A stretch of 64,000 bases of DNA from JAMXLO01 sp036265005. Its GTDB lineage: Bacteria; Pseudomonadota; Alphaproteobacteria; Acetobacterales; Acetobacteraceae. The translations under genes and the position numbers were made by a program. The notes under the pieces were generated by a model. It ran no database searches. It was not told the DNA's origin and saw only the letters and a list, made by a program, of their open reading frames with translations. Of the stretch, positions 9,145-17,140 are shown in pieces (position 1 is the first letter of the stretch; every line of letters starts with the position of its first letter). The DNA lies in NCBI GenBank assembly GCA_036265005.1, contig DATAPW010000153.1:1-64000 (forward strand), written 5' to 3'.

Positions 9145-9268
9145 CGCCGCCGGACCGGTTCATCTCGGCGTTCTGCGTTGCGGCAGTTCCAGGCGCGGTT
9201 GCCGTGCAGGCGGACAGCCACGCGATGCAGGCCACCGCCACCACGGCAACGCGAATTGTCCTGATCAT
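9119..9268 (-). CDS. Small Gly-rich lipoprotein (first of a pair)
   Basis: A 49-residue protein: basic start MIRTIR, hydrophobic core, lipobox AWLSAC at residues 16-21, then a short Thr/Ala/Asn linker and a terminal GGDGGGGGGY. AGGGGG lies about six bases before the ATG, which supports this start over a longer open frame reaching 9442 through repeat sequence. It is a probable lipid-anchored envelope peptide. Its architecture matches the next gene (lipobox plus oligo-Gly tail), which suggests duplication or joint function. No family recognised. Confidence 0.55.
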   Translation of the reverse strand: MIRTIRVAVVAVACIAWLSACTATAPGTAATQNAEMNRSGGDGGGGGGY

Positions 9269-9355
9269 GCGACACCCCCTTCCCGGATGATGTGTCGACC
9301 TCACAGACGCGTTGCGGCGACGCGAATTCCCGTGATCACCAATTGGTGGCTCATG

Positions 9356-9400
9356 GCCCCACCCCAACCCTCCCTGCCCAGGCGCGGGAGAGTGGCGCCG
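9356..9400. repeat. C-rich intergenic repeat, half copy (CCCCACCCCAACCC family)
   Basis: This stretch reads GCCCCACCCCAACCCTCCC and then a short GC stem. It is the left half of the element present as a full inverted repeat at 19639-19723, with related copies near 32750 and 48260. It lies in the divergent region between the lipoprotein pair and the helicase gene, where I see no clear promoter. Confidence 0.6.
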
Positions 9401-9477
9401 GTGCACCACGGTCTGTGCTCTCGTATGTTGCAACATCCGCAATGGCGCGGCGTGCCGATTGCGTCTAGGGATCGGAC

Positions 9478-12267
9478 GTGACGCGAATTGCGCTGCCTGA
9501 TGCGCCTGCTGTCGTTGCCGGACACGGCCGCGCCGCCATCTTCACGGCCGACGGCGAGTTGCTGTTGCTGCCCGCCACCGAAGCCGCCAGCCGGCTCCGC
9601 AGCCTGACGCCGCCGATCCTGGTGCACGCCCCGGCCACATTCCGGCGTCTTGGCCTCCGCCCCATGGCGGCGTTCGACCTGCTCGAGTTGTTCGCCTTCG
9701 CCCTGCCCGGCCGCCCTGCGGCCCCGACGCCGCGCGGCCTGTCTCTGATGCTGGATTTCGAGCCGCCGACCGGCGGCCTGGAGGCAGAGGCAGCCTTGTT
9801 GCCCGAACTCGCCGCCGCCCTGCTCAACCGCCTTGCGCAAGGCCGCGACATCGCGCTGAACCGCGACGCCGCCGGGTTGGCCGCACGCATGGGCCAGGCC
9901 GGCTGGGGCTGGGCGCCATTCGTCACAGCGGCGCTGGGCAAGCCGGGTGCGGCCCCATCCAGTGAGGCGCTGCGGGTCTGGAAGCGCCTGCCCGAGTGGG
10001 AGGACGCCGCGCCGCTGCCGCCGCCCGCGGCCAACCCGGTCGGCGAGGCGGAAGCACGCTCGCGGCTGGCCGCGATGCTGGGCCCCGACGCGGAACAGCG
10101 GCCAGGCCAGGCCGACTACGCCGGCGCAGCCACCGCCGCGTTCGCCCCACGCGAAACCCGCGGCGACCCGCATGTCGTATTGGCCGAGGCCGGCACCGGC
10201 ACCGGCAAGACGCTGGCCTATCTCGCCCCAGCCAGCCTGTGGGCGGAGAAGAACCATGGCGGGGTCTGGATCAGCACCTTCACCCGCCACCTGCAACGCC
10301 AGATCGACGCCGAACTCAGCCACCTGTTCCCTGACCCCACCGAACGCCACAAGCGCGTGGTCGTGCGCAAGGGCCGCGAGAACTACCTGTGCCTGCTGAA
10401 CCTGGAGGACGCATTGGGGCCGGCAACGACGGGCATGGTCCCCGCGTCGCTGATCCCGCTCGGGCTGATCGCCCGCTGGGCGCTGGTGACGGATGATGGC
10501 GACATCCAGGGCGGCGACCTGCCCGGCTGGCTCGGTGAGCTGTTCGGATCGGCCACCATCCTGGGCCTGGCCGATCGCCGCGGCGAATGCATCCACGCCG
10601 CCTGCCCGCATTGGCGCCGCTGCTTCGTCGAGCACACGATCCGTCGGGCACGCACCGCGCAGTTGGTGGTGGCCAACCATGCGCTGGTGATGACCCAGGC
10701 AGCCTGGGGTGGCCTGGACGACAACATCGTGCCGACCCGCTACGTGTTCGACGAAGGCCACCACGTGTTCGATGCCGCCGACAGCGCGTTCTCCGCCGAA
10801 TTGTCCGGCCTGGAGACCGCCGAGCTGCGCCGCTGGCTGCTGGGCGCCGAAGGCGGCCGATCGCGCGCCCGTGGCCTCAAGCGGAGGATCGAGGAATTGG
10901 TGGCCGCGCGCCCGATGCTGGAGACGCCGCTGGAAGCCGCCCTCCAGGCGACCCGCGCACTGCCGGCGCCCGGCTGGTTCAGCCGGCTCGCCGGTGACCA
11001 TGCGGGGATCGCGGGCGAGACCGGCAGGCCGAATCCGACCGAGGCGTTCCTCCGGCTGATCCGCCATCAGGTCTTCGCCCGCAGCGGCGGCGATGGCGAA
11101 GTGGCCCGCGGCGCGCTGGAATGCGACGTGTTCCCACTGGGCCCCGGCGTCGAGGAGGCGGCCGAGCGGCTGGCCCGCGCCATGGCCCGCATCGCCGAAC
11201 CGATCGCCACGCTGCGCGAACGCCTGCTGGCACGCCTCGACGAGGAGGCGGACGACATGGATGGGCCGACGCGCAACCGCATCGAGGCGGCGTCGCGCTC
11301 GCTCAACCGGCGGGCGCTCGCTCCGCTGTCAGCCTGGCAGACCATGCTGCACGCGTTGACCGAGCCGCGCCCCGATCCCGGCACCCGCCCGGGCAACATC
11401 CTGTTCCTGCGCGTGCAACGGGCGGACGGGATGCGCGATGTCGATGTCGGGCTGCACCGCCACTGGCTCGACCCGACCATCCCGTTCGCGGCAACCCTCG
11501 CCGCCCCGGCACATGGCCTGCTGGTCACGTCGGCCACGCTGCGCGATTCCGGCGATGCCGACCCGGAGACCGCCTGGGCCTCGGCCGAGGCCCGCGTCGG
11601 CGCGCCGCATTTGCCGTCGCCGGCAATCCGCGCCGCGGTCGCCAGCCCGTTCGACTACGCCCGCCAGACCCGCGCGCTCATTGTCACCGATGTTGCGTCC
11701 GGCGACATCGCGCAGCTGGCCGCCGCCTACCGCGCCCTGTTCATGGCATCGGGCGGCGGCGCTTTGGGCCTGTTCACTGCCATCCGCCGGCTGCAGGCGG
11801 TGCACGCGCGCATCGCCCCGGAGCTGGAGGCGGACGGCATCCCGCTCTACGCCCAGCACGTGGATGCCATGGGCAATGCCACCCTGGTGGACATTTTCCG
11901 CACCGAGGAGGAGAGCTGCCTGCTCGGCACCGACGCGATGCGCGACGGCGTCGATGTGCCGGGGCGCGCACTGCGCCTTGTTGTGTTCGAGAAGGTCCCC
12001 TGGCCGCGCCCGGACATTCTGCATCGCGAACGGCGGATCCATCTTGGGGACGGCGATCCGAAAGCCTACGACGACAGGATTGCGCGGCTACGGCTGCGCC
12101 AGGCATTCGGCCGACTGATCCGCCGCGCGACCGATCGCGGGGTGTTCGTGCTGCTGGATCGCCAGACGCCGAGCCGCCTGCTGTCGGCATTTCCGGCGGG
12201 CGTTGCGGTCCGCCGTGTCGGCCTCGCCGCGGCCGTGACACAGACGCGCGAGTTCCTTGGCGAGTGA
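9478..12267 (+). CDS. DinG/XPD-like Fe-S ATP-dependent DNA helicase
   Basis: A 929-residue superfamily 2 helicase. Walker A is AEAGTGTGKTLAYLAP (about residue 237) and the Walker B box is FDEGHH (about 425), a DEAH variant. Between them are four cysteines, one in ENYLCLLN and three in GECIHAACPHWRRC, as expected for the iron-sulphur domain of the DinG/XPD group. The C-terminal half has LLVTSATLRD, LGTDAMRDGVDVPG and RQAFGRLIRR, the last helicase motif. An extra ~200-residue N-terminal region has no family I can name. The start is GTG, preceded by TAGGGA. Members unwind unusual DNA or R-loops during repair. Confidence 0.87.
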   Translation: MTRIALPDAPAVVAGHGRAAIFTADGELLLLPATEAASRLRSLTPPILVHAPATFRRLGLRPMAAFDLLELFAFALPGRPAAPTPRGLSLMLDFEPPTGGLEAEAALLPELAAALLNRLAQGRDIALNRDAAGLAARMGQAGWGWAPFVTAALGKPGAAPSSEALRVWKRLPEWEDAAPLPPPAANPVGEAEARSRLAAMLGPDAEQRPGQADYAGAATAAFAPRETRGDPHVVLAEAGTGTGKTLAYLAPASLWAEKNHGGVWISTFTRHLQRQIDAELSHLFPDPTERHKRVVVRKGRENYLCLLNLEDALGPATTGMVPASLIPLGLIARWALVTDDGDIQGGDLPGWLGELFGSATILGLADRRGECIHAACPHWRRCFVEHTIRRARTAQLVVANHALVMTQAAWGGLDDNIVPTRYVFDEGHHVFDAADSAFSAELSGLETAELRRWLLGAEGGRSRARGLKRRIEELVAARPMLETPLEAALQATRALPAPGWFSRLAGDHAGIAGETGRPNPTEAFLRLIRHQVFARSGGDGEVARGALECDVFPLGPGVEEAAERLARAMARIAEPIATLRERLLARLDEEADDMDGPTRNRIEAASRSLNRRALAPLSAWQTMLHALTEPRPDPGTRPGNILFLRVQRADGMRDVDVGLHRHWLDPTIPFAATLAAPAHGLLVTSATLRDSGDADPETAWASAEARVGAPHLPSPAIRAAVASPFDYARQTRALIVTDVASGDIAQLAAAYRALFMASGGGALGLFTAIRRLQAVHARIAPELEADGIPLYAQHVDAMGNATLVDIFRTEEESCLLGTDAMRDGVDVPGRALRLVVFEKVPWPRPDILHRERRIHLGDGDPKAYDDRIARLRLRQAFGRLIRRATDRGVFVLLDRQTPSRLLSAFPAGVAVRRVGLAAAVTQTREFLGE

Positions 12268-12385
12268 TCGATCCGAGACACGGCAGTTTCGCCGCTCACG
12301 CGATTGCTTGGTCTCCGGCGCGTTGTGCGCTTGATCTGGTCGGTCAGTTCGATCAGGTTCCCGCGCCATAGCACGGAGTTCCGCA

Positions 12386-12817
12386 ATGCGTTCGCGCGAT
12401 GCCCTGGATGCACCAGAGGCGCTGGTTCTCACCATGGTCCTGGTGGCTGCCGCGGATGGCGGCATGTCGGACCGCGAGATCGGCGTGATGGCCGGCCTGG
12501 TGCAGACCCTGCCGGCATTCCACGACTTCACCACCGACCAGCTGCGCTCCGCCACCGACGCGGCGGTGCGCTTGCTGAACGAGGAGGACGGGTTGCAGCA
12601 TGCCGCCCGCCTGGTGCGCAAGGCGCTTGAGCCGCGCCTCCGCGAGACCGCGTACGTGCTGGCCTGCGAGGTGGTCGCTGCCAACCAGGTGACGAAGCAG
12701 CGTACCCTGGAAATGCTGGACTTCGTTCGTAGCGAGCTGCACCTCGATCCGCTGGTCGCGTCCGCCATCGAACGCGGCGTGCGCGCCCGCCACCAGCGCG
12801 TGGAGGCCGGCAACTAA
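12386..12817 (+). CDS. TerB-like protein
   Basis: A 143-residue, mostly helical protein with the TerB pattern: a helix VLTMVLVAAADGGMSDREIG, where DG and E match the acidic metal-site positions, then regularly spaced helices ending in VRARHQRVEAGN. GGAG stands eight bases before the ATG. TerB domains bind divalent metal and occur both in tellurite-resistance clusters and as stand-alone proteins; no other ter gene is near, so tellurite resistance should not be inferred. It lies 17 bases before a sensor kinase gene and could share its mRNA. Confidence 0.7.
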   Translation: MRSRDALDAPEALVLTMVLVAAADGGMSDREIGVMAGLVQTLPAFHDFTTDQLRSATDAAVRLLNEEDGLQHAARLVRKALEPRLRETAYVLACEVVAANQVTKQRTLEMLDFVRSELHLDPLVASAIERGVRARHQRVEAGN

Positions 12818-12834
12818 CCTCGAGGGACTGCGCC

Positions 12835-14202
12835 ATGCGAGTACTCGGCATTGGGGCGTTGATCGCCGGCGTGCCGATGGCCGCACTGGTGCTGCTGGCG
12901 GCGATGGGGCGAGCACCGGTGGGACCGGTGCTGCTGGCGGTCGGCGTCACATTGCTGGCGGCGCTGGTCGTGGCGCTGCTGTGGTCGCGGGATCTCGATG
13001 TGGTGGCAGAGAGCCTGCGTCAGGTCGGCGCCAACGAGCAACTGACGCAGCCTCTGCGTGAACCGATCCTGCCGGGCATGCAGCGCCTGCGGCATGACAC
13101 CGAGCGCCTTGCCCGCCTGGTCACCGCGCAGTCGGCGCTGGTGGAGCAGTTGCGGCGCGTGGACGGCACGGTGGTCGAACGGTTGCCCGATCCGCTCATT
13201 GTCCTGGCGGCCGATCGCAGTGTGCGGCGCGCCAATTCTGCGGCACGCGCGGCGTTCGGCACCGACACGCCGGCGGTTCTGCGGCATCCGGATCTGCGCG
13301 GCGCGATCGACCGCGCGTTCGCCTCGGGCATGCCGCAGACCGCCGAGGTGACGCTGCCGGTGCCGGTGCCGCGCGAGGTGCATGCGGCGGTGGTGCCAAT
13401 GGATCCGCCGATGGCCGACGGCGGCCAGGCTGTCGTCGTGCTGTCCGACCGTACGCGGGAACGCGCGGTTGAGCGCACGCGTGCGGACTTCGTCGCCAAT
13501 GTGAGCCATGAGCTGCGCACGCCGCTCGCGTCGCTGATCGGCTTCATCGACACGCTGCGCGGACCGGCTGCGGATGATCCTCCGGCGCAGCAGCGCTTCC
13601 TCGGCATCATGGCCGAGCAGGCAGCGCGGATGAACCGGCTGATCGATGACCTGCTGAGCCTGTCGCGCATCGAGCTGATCGAACACCAGGCGCCGGCTGA
13701 CATCGTAGAACTGCGGGATCTCGTGTCGCGGCTGGTGGCCGGCTTCGAGCCGCGCGTAAAGCAGCGTACGGTGTCGCTGGATGTGCGGATGCCGGACGAG
13801 TTGCCGCCGGTTACCGGCGATTCCGACCAATTGACCCAGGTGCTGCAGAACCTGCTGGACAATGCCGTGAAGTATGGTCCGGCCGGCGGCACAGTGCGGC
13901 TGGAGATCGCCGTGGCGTCGCCGGGGGCGCAATGGCCGGCGCGGCCCGGCGTGGTGGTGGTGGTTGCCGACCAGGGCGCCGGCATTCCACGCGCGCATCT
14001 GCCGCGGCTGACCGAACGATTCTACCGCGTCGATGCCGGTCGCTCGCGCGCGGCCGGGGGCACCGGCCTCGGCCTCGCCATCGTCAAGCACATCGTCAAT
14101 CGCCATCGCGGACAGTTGCTCATCGAGAGCGAGGAAGGCGCGGGTACCACGGTGAGCGTCTGGCTGCCGCAGGCGGCGCCACGCGCGGCGGCGGCCGACT
14201 GA
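12835..14202 (+). CDS. PhoR-like sensor histidine kinase
   Basis: A 455-residue kinase. Two membrane helices span about residues 3-45, a PAS-like domain about 110-200, and the phosphoacceptor H-box is NVSHELRTPLASL (His at about 224). The catalytic domain follows with NLLDNAVKYG (about 339), DQGAGI (about 379) and GGTGLGLAIVKHI (about 409). This matches PhoR-type kinases that sense phosphate limitation through PstSCAB-PhoU. No phoB, pst or phoU genes lie next to it and no response regulator is in the window, so the partner is unknown. GAGGGA precedes the start. Confidence 0.82.
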   Translation: MRVLGIGALIAGVPMAALVLLAAMGRAPVGPVLLAVGVTLLAALVVALLWSRDLDVVAESLRQVGANEQLTQPLREPILPGMQRLRHDTERLARLVTAQSALVEQLRRVDGTVVERLPDPLIVLAADRSVRRANSAARAAFGTDTPAVLRHPDLRGAIDRAFASGMPQTAEVTLPVPVPREVHAAVVPMDPPMADGGQAVVVLSDRTRERAVERTRADFVANVSHELRTPLASLIGFIDTLRGPAADDPPAQQRFLGIMAEQAARMNRLIDDLLSLSRIELIEHQAPADIVELRDLVSRLVAGFEPRVKQRTVSLDVRMPDELPPVTGDSDQLTQVLQNLLDNAVKYGPAGGTVRLEIAVASPGAQWPARPGVVVVVADQGAGIPRAHLPRLTERFYRVDAGRSRAAGGTGLGLAIVKHIVNRHRGQLLIESEEGAGTTVSVWLPQAAPRAAAAD

Positions 14203-14277
14203 GCCAGCGCAACGCGCGGATGGCCGGGTCGTGCCGCCGCGTGGTCCCTGGGGCCGGCCGCTGTCCGGAACCCATCG

Positions 14278-15207
14278 ATGCCAGCGCGGTTGCCTGCCAT
14301 GAACAGCTTCGCCTGGGCATTGCTGTTGACGCTGTCGATCCTGTGGGGCGCGACATTCTTCTTCTGGAAGGTGCTGGTCGAGCATCTGCCGCCATTCACC
14401 GTCGTGTTCGGCCGCGTCGGCATCGCCGCCTGCGCGCTGCTGCTGGTGCTGGCGATGCGTGGCGAAACCCTGCCGATGACCCGTGCCGCGTGGACGCGGT
14501 TCTGCATCATGGCAGCGCTCAACAACGCCATCCCGTTCGCGTTGATCGCGTATGGCGAGACCGTGATTGCCAGTGGACTGGCCGCGATCCTGAATGCGAC
14601 CACGCCGGTGTTCACCGTACTGGTCGCGCATGCGCTGACCGACGATGAGGAGCTCACGCCGCTGCGTGCGGCGGGCGTTGGGGCGGGATTTGTCGGCGTC
14701 GTGGTGCTGGTCTGGCCCGACATGCTGCCTGGTGGCCTGACCGGCAACCTGCTGGGCGAACTCGCATGCCTGCTGGCGTCGATGGCCTATGCCCTCGCCG
14801 GCGTATATGGCCGCCGGTTCAGCGGACTGCCGGCGATCACCGCGGCGACCGGACAGCTCGTGGCGGCGAGCCTGATGATTTTGCCGCTGGTGCTGTTCGT
14901 CGATCGGCCATGGCAATTCCCGGCGCCGCCGATGGCGACCTGGGCATCGCTGGTGACGACAGCGGTGCTGTGCACGGCTGCCGGCTATCCGGTGTATTTC
15001 CGATTGCTCGCGGTGGCTGGCGCGACCAACCTGCTGCTGGTGACCTTCCTGCTGCCGATCAGTTCGCTGCTGCTCGGCGCATTGTTCCTGCACGAGGCAA
15101 TCACTGCGCCGGCGTTGATCGGCATGGCGCTGATCGGGCTTGGGCTGGCAGCCATCGACGGCAGGCTGGTGCCAGATTTCCGGCGAAGGAGTCAGGTGGA
15201 ATTGTAG
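14278..15207 (+). CDS. EamA/DMT family transporter
   Basis: A 309-residue inner-membrane protein with about ten hydrophobic segments arranged as two EamA repeats. The first begins LTLSILWGATFFFWKVLVEH; the second begins near LLGELACLLASMAYALAGVY. The C-terminal half has the usual PISSLLLGALFLHEAI pattern. The family exports or exchanges small metabolites such as amino acids; the substrate cannot be read. A start seven codons later (MNSFAWALL) is equally likely; neither has a strong ribosome site. Confidence 0.82.
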   Translation: MPARLPAMNSFAWALLLTLSILWGATFFFWKVLVEHLPPFTVVFGRVGIAACALLLVLAMRGETLPMTRAAWTRFCIMAALNNAIPFALIAYGETVIASGLAAILNATTPVFTVLVAHALTDDEELTPLRAAGVGAGFVGVVVLVWPDMLPGGLTGNLLGELACLLASMAYALAGVYGRRFSGLPAITAATGQLVAASLMILPLVLFVDRPWQFPAPPMATWASLVTTAVLCTAAGYPVYFRLLAVAGATNLLLVTFLLPISSLLLGALFLHEAITAPALIGMALIGLGLAAIDGRLVPDFRRRSQVEL

Positions 15208-15278
15208 GGCGGGACAGCGCAGCGCATTCCGCCATCCTGTAATTGTTGGACCATGTGGGACGGGCAAGGCAGGGTCCG

Positions 15279-15373
15279 CACCGAAGGCCACCGAGGTCTC
15301 GCAAAGTGCCACGGAGAAGCCAAAAACTGCGCTTCCCGAAGCGCCATTCCGTTTCTCTCGGTGGTCCTCGGTG
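15279..15373. repeat. Intergenic palindromic repeat, CACCGAGG/CACGGAG family, copy 1
   Basis: An imperfect inverted repeat: the left arm has CACCGAGG and GCCACGGAGAA, the right arm TTCTCTCGGTGGTCCTCGGTG, with a GCGCTTCCCGAAGCGCC stem-loop in the centre. A second copy with the same GAAGCGCCA centre lies at 38678-38794. It occupies most of the gap between the EamA gene and the SDR gene; nothing else is evident there. Confidence 0.65.
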
Positions 15374-15466
15374 AAAACCCGGCGCCCCTTGGTGTGAACC
15401 CTTCGCTTCCTTGCCTGCCCCCGCATTGCGCCGCAGAGTCACCCGAGGCAAACGGAGGACACGCCA

Positions 15467-16288
15467 ATGGCAGACCAGAAAACCGCGATCGTGACCGGCG
15501 CGGCGAGCGGCATTGGTCGCGCGATGACACTCGGCCTGCTGGGCGCCGGCGTCGATGTCGCCGCGGTGGACCGCAATGACGCGGCGCTGGCCGCATTGGC
15601 CGCGACGGTGCAGGACAAGCCGGGGACGATGCAGGCGGTTCCCGCCGACCTGGCGCGGCCGGATGCCTTCGATGCCATCGTCGCCGCAGTGCTCGGACGC
15701 TTCGGCAAGATCGATGTACTGGTGAACAACGCCGGCATCGGCCAGGCCTCGATCAAGGCCGACGCCCGGAGGAATCCGATCCGCATGTGGGAGGTCACCC
15801 CGGAGCAGTGGCAGCGCTTCCTGACGGTGAACGCCACCGCGCCGATCATGATGGCGCGCGCCGTGGTGCCGCACATGCTGCAGGCCGGGAGCGGGCGGGT
15901 GATCACCGTCACCACCAGCCTGGGGACGATGGTGCGCGAGGGCTACCTGCTGTACGGCGCGAGCAAGGCAGCGGCCGAGGCGGCGATGGCGGTGCTGGCC
16001 GCAGACCTGAAGGGCACCGGGGTGACCTCGAACGTACTGGTACCTGGCGGTGTCACCAACACCCCGTTGGTCGGCGAGAACGCCGGCGATCCCGCAAAGA
16101 TGCTGCAGCCGGAGATCATGGTGCCGCCGCTGCTGTGGCTGATCTCCGACGCGGCGGCGGCGGTGACCGCGCGGCGGTTCGTGGCGATGGACTGGGATGC
16201 CGAGTTGCCGGGCGAGCAGGCGGCGGAGAAGGCAGGGACGCCGATCGCCTGGCTGGGGATTGCCCGGATGCCGGTGGAGCCAGGATGA
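15467..16288 (+). CDS. SDR family NAD(P)-dependent oxidoreductase
   Basis: A 273-residue classical short-chain dehydrogenase. The cofactor motif TGAASGIGRAM lies at about residues 10-20, VLVNNAGIGQ at about 87, and the catalytic Ser/Tyr/Lys in VTTSLGT and YGASKAA (about residues 146-168). An Asp after the second strand (AAVDRND) favours NAD over NADP. GGAGG stands nine bases before the ATG. It reduces or oxidises an alcohol/ketone pair in the cytoplasm; the substrate is unknown and the gene stands alone. Confidence 0.88.
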   Translation: MADQKTAIVTGAASGIGRAMTLGLLGAGVDVAAVDRNDAALAALAATVQDKPGTMQAVPADLARPDAFDAIVAAVLGRFGKIDVLVNNAGIGQASIKADARRNPIRMWEVTPEQWQRFLTVNATAPIMMARAVVPHMLQAGSGRVITVTTSLGTMVREGYLLYGASKAAAEAAMAVLAADLKGTGVTSNVLVPGGVTNTPLVGENAGDPAKMLQPEIMVPPLLWLISDAAAAVTARRFVAMDWDAELPGEQAAEKAGTPIAWLGIARMPVEPG

Positions 16289-16798
16289 AGGGACCGCGAT
16301 TTCGTCGCACGGGAAGTGTGGGTGGGGCGGCTGACGGCGTTCCTATGTCATTGCCATCCAGTTGTGCGCGCGCAAGCCTGACCCGGATTGCTTGGTCGCT
16401 GCGCTCGCAATGACAAAGGGGTGGCGAACTCCAGTCAGCCCGATAGGAGGAAAGCACCGCTTGCGTTAGTATGGATAATGCCAATGGCTATCCCCACTGA
16501 CGCAGCCGGAAGCGTCCTTGCACTGATCCTCCGAGTTTGATTTTGACAAAGCCTTGCAGGTCCGGGCTATGCACACCACCGGGCAGGCTCCCGCACCGAA
16601 TGAGGGATTTCATCGAATCGGCCATAGGTCCCAACGACATTTCGCCGATTGCGGTGACATCACCGGGTGACCAGATTCGCTGCAGAAATGGTGCGACGAC
16701 ACACGCTCATGTGGGCCATCGGTGAACTCCGTTTCATGTTGCGGCGGTCACAAGCACGGGAGCTTGAACGATCGCCGGTGAATGCAAGGATCAAGACG
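16289..16798. other. 510-base gap with half REP element
   Basis: No convincing gene. At 16347-16414 there is a degenerate copy of the CATTGCGAG...GGTCGCTGCGCTCGCAATGAC element, well conserved on its right side only. It is related to the complete hairpin at 54651-54744. A TTGACA at 16543-16548 with CTATGC 18 bases later could be a weak promoter, but it is 230 bases from the next start codon. Short open frames here have no recognisable content. Confidence 0.6.
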
Positions 16799-17134
16799 AT
16801 GACCAGAGCGATATGGATCGCCAAATGCACGATTGCCGCCGTCACGCTCGTCGCGCTTGCCGGGTGCGCATACGACCAGGACCCCTATGCCGGCGAGGAT
16901 GGGTTTTATGCCACGAGCTATCCTTACGATGATGGTTTGTATGACGGCGCGTATGGCCCCGACTTCTTCTTCGATGGACATCACTTCCACCATGAGCCGT
17001 TTCATCACGTCGATCACTTCGATCACTTCGGCCACGGCGGCCATGCTGGTTTTGCCCATGTCGGCGGCTTCGGCGGTATTCATATGGCGCACGCCGGCGG
17101 CTTCGGCGGTCATGCGGGAGGCGCCCGCGGCTGA
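16799..17134 (+). CDS. His/Gly/Phe-rich small lipoprotein
   Basis: A 111-residue protein with a signal peptide ending in lipobox VALAGC (about residues 18-23), an Asp/Tyr-rich middle and a C-terminal ~55 residues holding 14 histidines in runs such as HHFHHEPFHH, then Gly/Phe/His repeats. It is predicted to be a lipid-anchored periplasmic or outer-membrane protein. The His clusters could bind Ni, Zn or Cu, but nothing nearby indicates a metal system. The start with AGGA upstream puts the signal peptide at the N-terminus; the frame stays open further upstream without coding character. No named family. Confidence 0.7.
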   Translation: MTRAIWIAKCTIAAVTLVALAGCAYDQDPYAGEDGFYATSYPYDDGLYDGAYGPDFFFDGHHFHHEPFHHVDHFDHFGHGGHAGFAHVGGFGGIHMAHAGGFGGHAGGARG

Positions 17135-17140
17135 CCGCGG

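Noticed and set aside
12300..12385. Possible tRNA remnant (GGTTCCCGCGCCA-like end)
   Set aside because: No acceptor stem, anticodon arm or proper T-arm could be laid out around it.
12386..12817. Tellurite-resistance locus
   Set aside because: A lone TerB-like domain without terA, terC, terD or terZ does not support resistance.
12814..15426. 870-codon minus-strand open frame across kinase and transporter genes
   Set aside because: Antisense shadow covering two well-supported plus-strand genes.
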